The notes below the pieces were generated by a model. The model had not been told where the DNA came from. It ran no database searches and worked only from the letters and a program-made list of their open reading frames with translations. Shown here piece by piece: positions 11,764 to 23,032 of a stretch of 64,000 nucleotides of DNA (the stretch's first letter is position 1; the number at the start of each line of letters is the position of its first letter). Position numbers and translations under genes: made by a program. The DNA is from Earliella scabrosa (taxonomy: Eukaryota > Basidiomycota > Agaricomycetes > Polyporales > Polyporaceae), in the NCBI GenBank assembly GCA_022605405.1, contig JABYQQ010000031.1, positions 248,001 through 312,000 of the forward strand, in the 5' to 3' direction.

Positions 11764-12600
11764 CCTCGAACAATGGGCGACTCCTTACGCCACTTGGGCG
11801 CCACAATGTACACTAGTGTATCATTATTACACGCAAAGTTAGAGCCCGCCTTGTCCATTTCAGCACTGCTGGCCACGGACGACAAGCTCCTCGCACCACT
11901 ATCACCGTCAAACCGTCCCTTGGCGCATTCGACGGCCTGCATGGGCGGTAACCTTAACTACACCGGTTAGGTGAGTGCATTCAACGAAGTCTCCGCTGAC
12001 CTGAGCTCAACACACCTCGCCGCCAGGCTCGGGGTTCTAGATGGGCGCAAAGGGTCCACAATGAATCCCCATGCCTCGGCGTCTCCCTCAACCATCGTGA
12101 CTGCCTTCGATGTGAACGCGCCGGTAGAACCTGAGTCCAAGCATAACCGAGCTTACGATTGGCCTTGTATACGTGATTTCTTCCCATCGCGCACGACGGA
12201 TCGCGAGCCGGGGAACAGCGCTGCAGATTAGGTACGTCGAGGACTCGACAATCCTTCTACCGAAGGCCGGTATGTTGCTACGTCAGGCATCACCCGTTCC
12301 ATTTCAGGGTATCTTCCACAGTCGACCACCGCTCGGCTGTGGGACAGTGCTAATACAGGCTGATCTGGGGCGCCCCAGGCGTCATTATATCCTTCTGACT
12401 GCCTCGCGTGCGGTTCGTGGATTCGCGCGGACTGCGTGTGCGGCCCGCCCAAGGTTTGGTTGCTCATTCCAGTTACGTGTGGCCGGTTCTGAAGCCAGGG
12501 GCGGTACCGATGGAGGCCAAGCCGTTATATAACGAGCGAGGCGAGTCCCGCTATTACTGGCACCAGATCTCACCCTCCGCCTTGGACCCGCTTTCACACA
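11764..12600. other. Intergenic region between tandem MFS genes
   Basis: Roughly 840 nt holding the 3' end of the first transporter and the promoter of the second. A TATATAA element is annotated separately. No gene recognised. Confidence 0.55.
12526..12532 (+). promoter_or_regulatory. TATA box of MFS paralogue 2
   Basis: TATATAA is 75 nt upstream of the ATG at 12601, with CA-rich sequence just before the start codon. Confidence 0.5.
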
Positions 12601-14194
12601 ATGTCGGCCCTGGAGAAAGCGTCAAGCTGGACTACAAATAATTCAAGTACGAGCGACACTCACAAGGCCCAGCCGTCGACCTCACCAAGCAACCCCTCCG
12701 AGGAATCCATTCCTTCCGTCTGCGAGAACACCTTCCCTGATGGTGGAACAAGGGCCTGGCTCACCGTGTTCGGTGCAGCTGTCATGCTCTTTTGCTGCGG
12801 GCAGCTGACAGCATTCGCCGTCTTCGAGACCTGGTATTCCGAACACCAGCTTCAAAATCACCCACCCTCGACCATCGCGTGGGTCGGATCGCTACAGCTC
12901 TGGATACTGTACTTCTCGGTACGTGACTATCATCCGTGTGCTCGCCCGCGGCTCACCTCGTGCAGGGAGCCTTTCTCGGACGAATCTTCGACGCATATGG
13001 CCCGCACGTCATTCTCGTCCCTGGTTCCTTTCTGCTCGTATTCAGCACGATGATTACGAGCATATGCACCCAATTTTATCAGTTCCTCATCGTGCAGGGT
13101 CTGCTCACCGGTCTGTCGTACGGCATGTTGTACGTAAATCTCCGCATTGACCTTCTCATTATGCTGATGCTGAGTCGGCTAGATTCTACCCCTCTTTCGC
13201 CTCGATCTCGACGCATTTCATGAGGTTGAGAGCTACTGCAGTAGGGATTGCTATTGCGGGTTCAGGGGTCGGTGAGCCTAGAACTTCTGATGCTGAGAAG
13301 ACTGAACGGCTGACTCGACGTGCTAGGCGGTGTGGTCTTCCCCATCATCTTTCGGCAACTCTTCGCTCTCATCGGCTTCGGCTGGACGGTGCGAGCGTCA
13401 GGATTCCTCTTGCTCGTCCTATGCGTCATTGGAAACGCAACGATCACCAGTCGACTGACGCCTCATCGGAGATATACGTCACCGCTGCCTAGGGCTGACA
13501 TCGTGCGAGACGTTCCATTTATGCTCCTCGTAGCTGGCTGCTTCCTCGTCAACTTCGGTAGGTTCCCCGTCAGGGCCAGGAACCGCTTGGTACTCACTCG
13601 CTCTAACCGCCCAGGCCTGTTCATTCCCTTCACCTATATCTCGAAATACGCCATCTCGAGCAACGTCGCGTCTTCGACTTCCTTCTACATCGTCTCGGCC
13701 ATGAATGCAGGGAGCATCGTCGGGCGGATCGTTCCAGCCATGGTTGCAGACCTCGTCGGCCGCTTCAACATCGCCATCCCGTCTGCGTTTCTCATGGGAC
13801 TCCTCGCGTTCGTCCTCTGGAGCTTCGCGCGCTCCATTGTCCCTATCATCGTCTTCGCGGTCCTGTACGGATGCTTCGCCGGCGCCTTCCTCGCCATGCA
13901 GATCCCGTGCGTCACTCAGATATCGGACATCAGGGAGGTGGGCACCAGGATAGGCGTCCTGTACAGCGTTGCGTCCTTCGCGTGAGTCACCTGTCCCCCT
14001 ACTTGTCTCTCGCTCAGGCTAACTCGTCGCACAGGGTACTAGCGGGAGGCCCCGCCGCTGGGGCGATTCTGCAAGCGGCAGGAGGTCAGTATATGGGAAT
14101 GATCGGGCTTTGCGGTATGCTCAACATCGGGGGTTCACTGCTCATCCTGTGGTCGAAGTGCCGAGTCAATAATCGTCTATTTGCGCGGGTGTAG
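12601..14194 (+). CDS. MFS transporter, monocarboxylate-porter-like (paralogue 2)
   Basis: Six exons, 12601-12918, 12966-13129, 13183-13271, 13327-13557, 13615-13981 and 14035-14194, give 442 residues. Exons 2, 3 and 6 have exactly the lengths of the preceding paralogue (164, 89 and 160 nt). Shared motifs are FETWYSEHQL, STIAWVGSLQLW, GRIFDAYGPH, GSGVGGVVFP, GRIVPAMVADLVGRFN and LAGGPAAGAIL. The N-terminus is Ser/Thr-rich (SSTSDTHKAQPSTSPS) and differs from its neighbour, as does the loop after helix 6 (HRRYTSPLPRAD). Helix 1 has lost the FGQLNAFG stretch in favour of CCGQLTAFA. The copy is intact and divergent enough to suggest an older duplication with a possible change of substrate. Transport of monocarboxylates or similar small solutes is the family expectation only. 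Confidence 0.87.
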
Positions 14195-14391
14195 TGGATC
14201 CAAGTCCGGGTATGTCCGAATATGTAGACCTAATTATCACAACCTCTGTATGCTAAGTGAGTGCTCAGTACGTCTAAGGGTGTGTTTGTTGCAGGAGTAA
14301 TGCAGTACACCCTCAAAGGCTCCGAGGCATTCATTAACAAAGCGCGGAGGCCACAGGATGGGGAGATGTATCCGTAGTACAGTGGAGCGCT

Positions 14392-15582
14392 CTACACGGT
14401 CATCGAGCGCGTAGGAGAGACCAAGGAGTCGATAGAAGCCCCCGTGGAGCTTGGCGAGTGGATGGGCCCATGTGTCTGCGCGGCGGAATGAGGCTCCCTC
14501 TCAGCCGATGAAAGGGAGGTCGCCGCCTGCCCTAGCTCACGTATATCGGCCGTGTGCTCTGACGGCGGTCTCGAGTGCTTCTCACTCAGGTCGCCTGCCC
14601 AGGGAATCTTCATGGACGCTGGTGACGAGGACCTCGGTCTATCACTGGCAGGCGAGAGCGGCGGACGCGTCTCCACCCACACAAGTTCTATCGTTGGTCG
14701 TGAGTGTCTTGGGAATCATAAAGAAAGAGTATAACCACACCTGCTGGCTTATTTTCCCGAAAGAAACGTTGGATGAAAAGCGAGCGTAATGAGAGACCCC
14801 GTGCTTGGCGCGTTGTGGGGGTGTCACGTCCGGAGTCTAGTTCATGAGCGTGAGCGGAGCCGCGTCAAACATGCTCAGAGGGCGTACCATTGTCATCCAA
14901 CGACGTCCGCAGGTACCGATGTTGTCTCGAGCGCCTCCAATAGAAGAAGAGTACACAGATGAGCAGCGTAAGCGCGATGGCACCGACGACTGCGCCGACC
15001 GTGGCACCAACGGACAATCGACGGGCACCAGGGGGAGGTCTGCTTGAATCCGGCGTTGACGTGCTCGTGGTATTGCCGGATCCAGGCTCCGCCACGAATT
15101 GGGAGATATGGGTAGGCGCCATGACTTCAAACATGTTGAAACAGAATGGCCTCTCCTCACTCGCATCAACAACCACTAGTCGAGTGGTATGGTTCTTCTT
15201 CTCCTCTAGTGGTGTTGCGTAGGCCAGCTCCCACTCGTGCCACAGAGACTGGCCATCCTCTGTGACGGGCGGAACATCCGTGGGGATGTAGTCGCCGTCG
15301 ATCTCGATGTGAACTTGTGGCAGGTCTCGGTCTGGAAGGTAGAAGGCCCATACAGCAATACTGACATCTGTACCCATTCACCAGTCATGTTCCTCTCCTT
15401 CCTAGATCACGAGGGAACGTACATTCGTATGTCAACGAGAGAGACGCGCCCGGCGTACTTGAACAGCGGAGTGAATGAGAGACCCCGGATTGCGACAATT
15501 GACTCGAGTCCCATCCGCCGACGCTATACTCCAGAAGGGCATTTCCGCTGGCAAAAATGACGTCGGAGAGATCGTTGGCCAT
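14392..15582 (-). CDS. Single-pass receptor-like membrane protein, paralogue A
   Basis: Four exons on the minus strand, 15423-15582, 14888-15367, 14741-14836 and 14392-14687, give 343 residues. An outer domain of about 170 residues (start LLEYSVGGWD, LSLTYEYVSIAVWAFYL, then TRLVVVDAS and FCFNMFEVM) resembles the galactose-binding-like beta-sandwich of a large Agaricomycete membrane-protein family. A Pro/Ser/Thr linker, a Gly-rich membrane helix (VGATVGAVVGAIALTLLICV), a basic stop-transfer (WRRSRQHR) and a cytoplasmic tail follow. The tail motif VWVETRPPLSPASD aligns with WIESRPP of paralogues B and C. No classical signal peptide is seen, so the helix may act as signal anchor. Ligand and function are unknown. 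Splice sites were chosen so that all four paralogues share intron positions and phases. Confidence 0.72.
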
Positions 15583-16481
15583 TGCTAGCCTGATGAGAGA
15601 CGAGACTGAGAAGGGGGTCGAACCTCAGCAGGTCGGGACCAGATCGCAGTGGATGGCCCAAGCTATCAAAGGGCGCAAGAGGGCACATTCGAGGAGCATG
15701 GGCGATGCCATGATTGTCGCTCCACGCTGCGGTGTTCAGCGTGGTAAGCAGCTGACGACAAACCACATCTGACAGCTGTGACAGATACAGGAGAGCGCCT
15801 CGAAGCCTGAAGGCCCGTACGGCGTCAGCCGGGCCTATATTGTTCACGTTGCTGTGAGAAACTCATGCCCATCAATGTAGCCCGGCTCTCCCTACTTCAA
15901 GTTTAGAGCCTAGTAGTTCGAGGACTCAACGATCAACGAGAAGGGAATCTGAGAGTCAAAACACAAGCCCTGGCAGCGTGAGATCACTCCTCTGAGTCCT
16001 TCCTGAGACCTTGCGAGGTCCACACTCCAACCGTACTCGCAGCCGAATGCCATAAGAGTAGACACCGTAATCCACTCATTTGCTGACGTCCGGAGACGTC
16101 CGATCGACGTTCCATCTGTCAGTCTCAATCAGCGAAGGCACGTCGCCAGGGACGAGTATTCATCCAGACTCACATTAACATGATGTTGAACGTTGAACGT
16201 GGTGGGATGCACAGCCTCCGCATAACTGCGTCGACCAGGGTGCAGTGCCTCGGGATTCGTGTGACCGCAGCCCGTGGTGCGTCCTGAGGCCGATCATGGA
16301 GCGGCTACTCGACTGAAGGTTGGGCACATCACCGAAATGCAAGCAATCTCTGTACAGGTATGAGTCGTTATAATAGAGGGACTGGCAGTAGGAAGACGAC
16401 GAGGCGAGATGGGCAATATGGATGGTGCAGTAATGGAGAGGCACTAGCAAAGATGATGTAAAAGAGGTTTCGATTCGGCGG
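15583..16481. other. Intergenic region between paralogues A and B
   Basis: About 900 nt containing the promoter of paralogue A and the 3' flank of B. A minus-strand open frame of 72 codons at 15910-16128 is present but has no splice partners or known motif. Confidence 0.5.
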
Positions 16482-17692
16482 TCATCTGGGTATCTGACGC
16501 TCGGAAGAAACGGGAGAGCCATGAGATGGGATGGAGTCCACTGATCCGCGAGTGGGAGAGGCGCCTTTAGTGCTCGTGGGCAGTGGCTGCGGTGATTGTA
16601 CGAGCAACGGCATTGTACTCCCGGCCCAGACGGCCTCCTGCACCGGTTGGGGCGGTTCGACGTTGTCAAGTCCAATGAGGCTAACGGTAGATTCTCGTCG
16701 TACAATGGGGGTGTCCACGCTCCGGACATCCCATGTCGGTTTCTCGATAGACTGACGAGGCAGAGAACCTCTGATGTTCGCAGGAGGGCGCGACTCTATC
16801 CACGAGGATTCTATCAGGGAGGCGCCATCAGCGATGGGACGGAAGCAATTGTGGACGAATCGCACCTGTTCGGCGACGCGGCTGCGGTCTAAGCCCGAAT
16901 GGACGAAGGAAGAGCAAGCGACGGTTCTTCCGCTGACCGGTGCCTGGGCGACCAAGTAAATCTGACGCGACCTCTCCTTCAGTCGCCCCCTTAAACAAAA
17001 ATGCAAAGCACGTACCATCTATATCGTCGCTGGCGGTACTCTCGTACTTTGCTCGCCTCCGACGCATTCTCCAGAAAAATATGGCCCCGCAGACGAGCAC
17101 CAGCAATACTCCGGCGAGCACTCCTGCGACAATAGCACCCACTGAGTGACCTGCCCCCGTATTGGAAGATCCCGTTTGTGCTGTCGGACTCGGACTTGAT
17201 ATGATCGACGATTGGTTCGGATCGTCTTCCAGATTCGTGGAGAGCGTAGACGTCACCGGCACGACATTTATCTGGTCGAAACAGAACGTCTCCGGTTGGG
17301 GCGATCCAGACACTGTGAGCTTGATCGTGTGGTTCGCGAGCGGGAGGTTGTTGGCATCGCAAACTGACCATCGCCGCCATGCGTTGTTGCCCCGGAGCGA
17401 GGTGGCGGATTCGGTGATGATTTTGCCGTCAAGAGTGCAGGTTACATGGATCGCATCTTCGTCACCCTTCAGGAACGCCCATACACGCGCGTGTTGAACT
17501 GGGACCTGAAGTGAGTAGAGTAGATACACTTTGGAAGGATCACGTACATTCATATGTGAACGTCATGGAACCAGAGCTCTCCGCACATTCAACGGCATAG
17601 TTAACCTGGTCGGGCATGGGTAGGGAGCGTTGTGCCCATCCTTCGTCGCTGAAGAGAACGCCACTGCGGTCGAAAGCAAGCCAGGAAGCCAT
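16482..17692 (-). CDS. Single-pass receptor-like membrane protein, paralogue B
   Basis: Exons 17548-17692, 17016-17498, 16866-16943 and 16482-16810 give 344 residues. The N-terminus (MASWLAFDRSGVLFSDEGW) leads into the outer domain with SMTFTYE, HARVWAFLKGDED, CTLDGKIITES, ANHTIKLTVSG and FCFDQINVVP. The membrane helix is VGAIVAGVLAGVLLVLVCG, followed by WRMRRRRAK. The tail carries SSWIESRPP, GSLPRQSIEKP and RRESTVSLIGLDNV, all shared with paralogue C, and is rich in Ser/Pro, so phosphorylation is likely. The exon 3 donor GTGCGA and acceptor CTGATAG were chosen because they join RRRT to ESSWIES exactly as in C. Role is unknown. The design (outer beta domain, one helix, long conserved tail) suggests a cell-surface sensor or adhesion protein. 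Confidence 0.75.
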
Positions 17693-18428
17693 CGGAAGCG
17701 ATATAGGGAGAGGGTGAGGGTCTGAGGGAGGCAGAAGACGAGAGCGCACCTGCCAATATAGGAGCGTATCGTGAACGAATGGAGAGATGACAATGTGCCT
17801 GTCAAACGGTTGTCAGAATGGGCAGTGTGAATACGCTGTGATGACAACGGATCGCAGGCGAGAAGCATGTAAGTAGTGTGAGAGTAGCTCCCGAGATGCC
17901 CTAGACTGTTATCACGTTGACCGTACAGTTACGTACCTGGTATCCATTTAATTCCGTGATCCGACAGCTAGCATTGAGAGACCAGAGTACGCTTCCGTAG
18001 GATGCTAGGGACATCTTCTCTCAGGCTCGTTGATGCAGCTTGACTCCTGAAACTAGATCGGCACTTTATATACCGGCGCGGTCACGTATGGAGTCGACAA
18101 CGATTGCGTATTCTTCGAAAGAGCAGTACGGATGAAGGCATCTCACAACAGTGTTATTATAACAACTCGTCTAGGGCAGGTATATGTTTCAGTTGCAGTC
18201 CGGAACACGTCGCAGAGAGAAACAGTCACGTACATGATACAAGAGAGCAGATCGGCAAAAGATAGGTGCTGCACGAGAGCCAAGACAGCATGAGACCCAA
18301 ATTGATACGAGTCCGATAGCCATTGAGGGCATCCAGGAAATGGTAAAAGGAGCGAGGAGGTCGAGACAGTTGCCGTGGGTATGTTCATGGTGAGGCTCAT
18401 CCAGCCCAGCCCGGGCTGGATAGAGGAA
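17693..18428. other. Intergenic region between paralogues B and C
   Basis: About 740 nt. It contains the promoter of B; a TATATAAAG element on the minus strand lies near 18066-18074, too far from the B start unless the leader is long or spliced. No gene recognised. Confidence 0.45.
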
Positions 18429-19646
18429 TTATCGCGAAGGTGGACGGTCACCTGATCGACGATTGGTAGAGGCAGGATCGGCACTCGCAGGGACTGGTAG
18501 TGGCGATTGTACCAACACTGGCGCTGTGCTCCCGTGCCATTCCACTTCCTGGATCGTGTCAGGCGGCGGAACATTCTCGAGACCATCGAGACTCGCGGTG
18601 GATTCTCGTCGGAGGGTTTGGGCGCCCATGCTGTGGATAGCCCATCTCGGCTTCTCATCGAGGGACTGTCTGGGTAGGGAGCCTTTCAGGTTGGAGGGAG
18701 TGCGGGACTCGATCCATGAGGACTCTGCATATCGTTGAGCAAATATGTCGTGGATCACTCTAGGAGTCATACCTGTTCGACGTGGTTTCGGCACTAGCCG
18801 TAAAGGCCTGAGATATGATAGAAAGCCAGTCTTCTTCGTCCGCTGAGTCAAACCTAGGAATCGGTGGATGAGACGTTACGATCTGCGCCTCAGATAATAC
18901 CCGCGCGATTGACGTACCGTCTTCATCATCATTCAGCGTGCTCGCGTACTGGTGTTGTTTCCTCCGCATCCACCACAGGAACAGGACACCGCCAATGATA
19001 GACAGCAGCACGAGTCCTCCAAGTATCCCGCCAACTAACGCCCCGACAGAGACGCCACGACTGAATTTCTCAGTTGACCCGGGCGCGTTCGTAGCTTGAC
19101 TGATCGGGGATGTCGAAGACGACCCACCCGCGGACATACTCTCCGACGCGACGGATTGATTCGGTGGATCATCCAGCTGCGCGTTGAGCTGTAGCTGAGT
19201 GAGTGGCGAGACCGTGATCATGTCCAAGCAGAGTGCCCCCGACTTGCTCGATACCGCGACAGATATGGTCTGGTCCGCTCGGGCGGAATTTTGAGGCTCG
19301 CACAACAGCCATTTTTTCCAGGTGCTGTTCTGAGCTGGAACGCTCCGTTCGGTGATATCGCTACCATTGAAGGCGCATGTCACATCGAAGTCGCCGTCGC
19401 GGTAGTATGCCCAGACTTGGGCTTTGTGAACTATAGGAGTTATGAGCCTATGCGAGTCACACGGACGATGTGATCAAAGAAGGACATACGTGGTTCCAGC
19501 GTGAAGGTCAGGGACGCGTCAGCCTCCGCGCAAGTCACTCGGTGTTGGGGGTCGCTCGGTGTGGGAATAACGCGTGAGCCCCAAGGGCCATCGTGGCTGT
19601 AAGTGATCAAGCTGTTGCTAGCTGTGTAGACGCAATAGTCAGCCAT
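18429..19646 (-). CDS. Single-pass receptor-like membrane protein, paralogue C
   Basis: Exons 19490-19646, 18918-19430, 18773-18853 and 18429-18724 give 348 residues. The start MADYCVYTASNSLITYS was preferred over an ATG five codons upstream because it matches paralogues A and B in length. The outer domain shows LTFTLEP, KAQVWAYYRDGD, CAFNGSDITE, ADQTISVAVSS and LCLDMITVSP. A 45-residue Ser/Asn/Pro linker precedes the helix VGALVGGILGGLVLLSIIGG and the stop-transfer WWMRRKQHQ. The tail repeats SSWIESRTP, GSLPRQSLDEKP and RRESTASLDGLENV. Conservation of the tail between B and C, while the outer domains have drifted, points to a shared intracellular partner with different external ligands (inference). 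Splice phases match A and B. Confidence 0.75.
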
Positions 19647-20962
19647 GGCCAAGAGAGACATGGTCGAGGAAAGAGGATGCTGTGGATTCTGCGTGTATCG
19701 GACCCTACTAAATATCTGATGTGGGCCACACTCGTGCATTGACGACGTTTGATCTCCAATGTCGGATGATGAATAGTTGTCTGACAGTTGCGATGAGGAC
19801 GACACGCGTGGGCACCGGACATGCAGACTGACAGATCGCAGAATGACTTCTGGTGGAGCTGCGCCAACCTTAATTCTTGCGCTCGTTGCGTGCTTTGTGC
19901 CCATGTCCTATCGTAAAACGCCCGCGACACATGAGAGCGAGCCGGTCTACCAGAGCGGCGTTGAATATCCTAAGGACATTCTCTTGTGAGCGCGATCACA
20001 TATTCATGAAAGTAAATGCACAAACCGCCATCGATGCAGACAACATGCTCCGATCTGTGCCGTGAGGAAAGCAGCGACCTCATGCTTGGTTGTATTGCCC
20101 CCTGTCGTCGACGACACAAGAGGAAACCAACAGTCAAATTGACGTGGTCAAGTAACCCTCATCAGAGATCCAGCGACAGGTCAACCACACATCCCCCCGA
20201 CTGCGTGTAGATCTGCCATAGGGTGACCTGCACAGCTTTGGTATCTCGTGGCGCATTCGGGTGCAATAACCCTCCCGGCAGGAGTGGCTGGACTAGAGAC
20301 GAAAACTTCACACTGCGCGAGGACATATTGCGCTACGTAGAACCTCGACTTGAGCGAGTCAGATTTGAACTTGTACAGTAGGTATATGATGAGACTCGGC
20401 GGGTCTGGCCCGCTGGGTAGCTCTGAACGCGGTGACCTGGGCTGTCCAATACGGTATGGGGAACTAAAGGTCAGTATACAGTTTGTAGTGAGCTGTCTGC
20501 CTAACCTTCTGGTGTTGGTAGCTACTGTTGACCGTTCCAAGTTGGTGCGCTGGGTCGTGGAGACCCGGAGGCTTTCGGGTCAAGTCGGTTCCTCAAAGGA
20601 GCGCTGGTGCGAGCTACTTACCTTGCGCACAACTTGCGCACTCACTTCACGATCTCGTTGACGTTGGCAGTTTATCATAGTCAGTGTTAGAGCTAGACCT
20701 GCGAGCCAGTCCGGTCGCAAGCACTTGGGGGCGCCTTCCAAAAGAGGGGGACAGGAGGAGGCGCGAGCTGGCGACTCGGCGCGCCTAGCGTCTGTACCGG
20801 AACGGATGGGGACCATCATGGGGTCGAGGGTCGCCAGATGAAAGAAGAACGGTGACCGGGAGACATGACTGCACAGATGAACAACAGATCAGAGTCAACG
20901 ACTTTCTACCAGTCTGAGCACTCGACAAACCTTGAATAGTATCTGCGCTTGCATGAGCCGCA
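19647..20962. other. Intergenic region between paralogues C and D
   Basis: 1.3 kb. Short open frames on both strands show no family motif. It should contain the promoter of C and the 3' flank of D. Nothing further recognised. Confidence 0.5.
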
Positions 20963-22141
20963 CTAGTGCTGTCGTCCCTCCCCCGATGGATCGATGGAGC
21001 TGAGGTCCAGCAACTCGATGTCACTGAGCTTGGGTGTCGAACCACACGAGGCGGCCGCAATGGACTCAGAGTTCGAGTCCCGAGTCGGCGGTCTTATAAT
21101 ATGGGCTATAGAGACCAGGCCCAACGATACCGCGCTCGCGGCCTGTGAGGGCGGAGGAGCCTCCCACCAGTCAGAGCATGGATCTGGTCCGCCAAACATG
21201 TCAGCAAATGCGCACAAGGTGAACCTCTCCGAAGTTGAGTACGAACATTCTCGAAGCGATACGGATCGACGTTCCAACTCCGGGCTGCTGGAAGACATTC
21301 GTCCCGGGACGTCGGAGGGCAAGGCCGTGCGTTGCCAGTCTTCTTCTGCGTCGCGACCGACGGCACACCCTGCACCATCCGCGTCGACGCCACTGTCAAT
21401 GAGGGCCTACAGGAAGAATTGTGGACCGACGTACCGCCCTCGTCGTCAACCATACTCCTGGCCCTGCGGTACCCCCGTGGCGGGCGATCGAGCACGCGCG
21501 CGCACAGAGGGAAGAGGAGATAGGACAGGACGATCGCGGATGTGATCTGCCACGCATGTGAGTCGCCGGTCTCCTCCAGCATCGCCAGGCAATTGGACCC
21601 ACCCCGAGAGGAATCCATATCGAGCCCGGGCCGTCCTCCTCCCCAAGCCACGTCTCGATATGCTCGAAGCAGAACTGGTGCTTCAGCGCGGCCTCGACGA
21701 CGGTGATGGTGAGCGTGTGGTTCCGTAGCGGCAGGCTGAGGCTGCCGTTCGCGACGCTGCGCGTGTCGCATACGTCCCATGCGAGCCATTGGCTGGGGAA
21801 TGGCTGCTGGGACGGCGGATCGACCGCGATCGTCTCGCCGTCGACCGCGCAGGTGACGCGGGGCACGCTCGTCGCGTCGTTGTAGAATGCCCGGGCTCTC
21901 GCCAGGGTGACTGTGACACGTTTGCATGAGTACGCGGGAAGCGGAGAGGGCGATAGCGCGGGCACGCACACCTGGCCGTGAACGACAGCGTCGCGTGGTG
22001 TTCTGCACAGCGCACGGCGACGCCCTTTGTGGGGTCCGCCCCGCCCGAGAGAGCATGCTCGATCCATCCATCGGCGCTATATTCGATCCGGCTGTATCGG
22101 TAGACGTAGCTGGGACGAGCTTTGGGAGGTGGGGGCGCCAT
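20963..22141 (-). CDS. Single-pass receptor-like membrane protein, divergent paralogue D
   Basis: Exons 21970-22141, 21603-21910, 21435-21546 and 20963-21369 give 332 residues in frame. The outer domain matches A-C in layout: IEYSADGWIEHAL, ATLSFTARFT, RARAFYNDAT, CAVDGETIAVD, RNHTLTITVV and FCFEHIETW. Unlike the others it has almost no linker, and a 56-nt intron (21547-21602, GTGGGT..GGCAG) sits inside the membrane-helix codons. Splicing it yields IWIPLGITSAIVLSYLLFPL, a good helix followed by RPPRGYRRARS. The tail is rewritten: PGRMSSSSPELERRSVS, then DWWEAPPPSQ in place of WIESRPP. Base composition is richer in GC than in A-C. This copy is either fast-evolving or under different selection. 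Function unknown. Confidence 0.65.
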
Positions 22142-23032
22142 CGAACGGGAGAACGGAAGCCTTCAACTGGCCTGGAGTCTTGACTGCGTAGAAGACGACC
22201 GCCGAACACAGGTCAGTCTTTGTATATCATTGGCAATGTGGCAGTGGGCGGTGGCAAGTACTCTCACGGGTATCGAGTGCATCAACATTCCTATAAAGAA
22301 CGCAATGCCATCCATGGTAGTGTGTCCTCAGCCGGATCAGCGGCGTAACACCCTCGTCGGTGAGCAAGGGTGTTGAACTTCAAACAACGAGTAGCACAGA
22401 CATACACGCGGTGCTAGACTTCCCTGCAGTTTGCGATGTACCGCATGGACAGCTCGGGCGACCCGTGCTCATAGTGACTGTTGAGGCGGACGCAACTACA
22501 CAGCTGCACCTCCCAGGGAGGGTGAGCGACTATCCTCCACGTACATAAGGTTGGATCGACTCACCGCTGTCGTTGTCGGGATAGGTAATCTTCGGGCGTC
22601 TGTACAATGACGTGGACTGTCACTGAGGTCATCGACAAGTCAGACTGCGTACCCATACCCATCACTCAAATTCGAACGTCAGCATCGTCTGCTCCGTGAC
22701 GCAATGGCTGCAATGGGAGGAGGGGGAGCGAGCGAGATGTAGTCGGTCTAAAGCATCGTATTGTGAGCGCGCGACGACAAGACGAGACAGAACGACAGAG
22801 CTAAGAGGTGGACAAGGGATGAAGGGAACGTAATACGCGATACAAGTAACATTCGCAGCACACGTGCGCGTGCCGCGGTGCGGACGGACGCGTGGTAGGA
22901 AATGAACGACTAGATGGGATTATGCTGATATGCGGGGGGTGGTGGGGTGTATACTTCTCCTTCTCTCTTCTCGGGAACCGGGTTTGATCGAGTGGGTCGT
23001 TTGGGTGGGTGTTTGGGCGGCGTGGCCGCAGG
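22142..23032. other. Intergenic region between paralogue D and EB1
   Basis: About 890 nt with the promoter of D and the 3' flank of the EB1 gene. No gene or repeat recognised. Confidence 0.5.

Noticed and set aside
15910..16128. 72-codon minus-strand open frame between paralogues A and B
   Set aside because: No splice partners, no known motif, and no counterpart near the other paralogues.
21435..21910. Apparent frameshift in paralogue D between outer domain and helix
   Set aside because: A 56-nt GTGGGT..GGCAG intron with a CTCAC branch restores frame and produces a proper membrane helix, and the whole gene then sums to a multiple of three.
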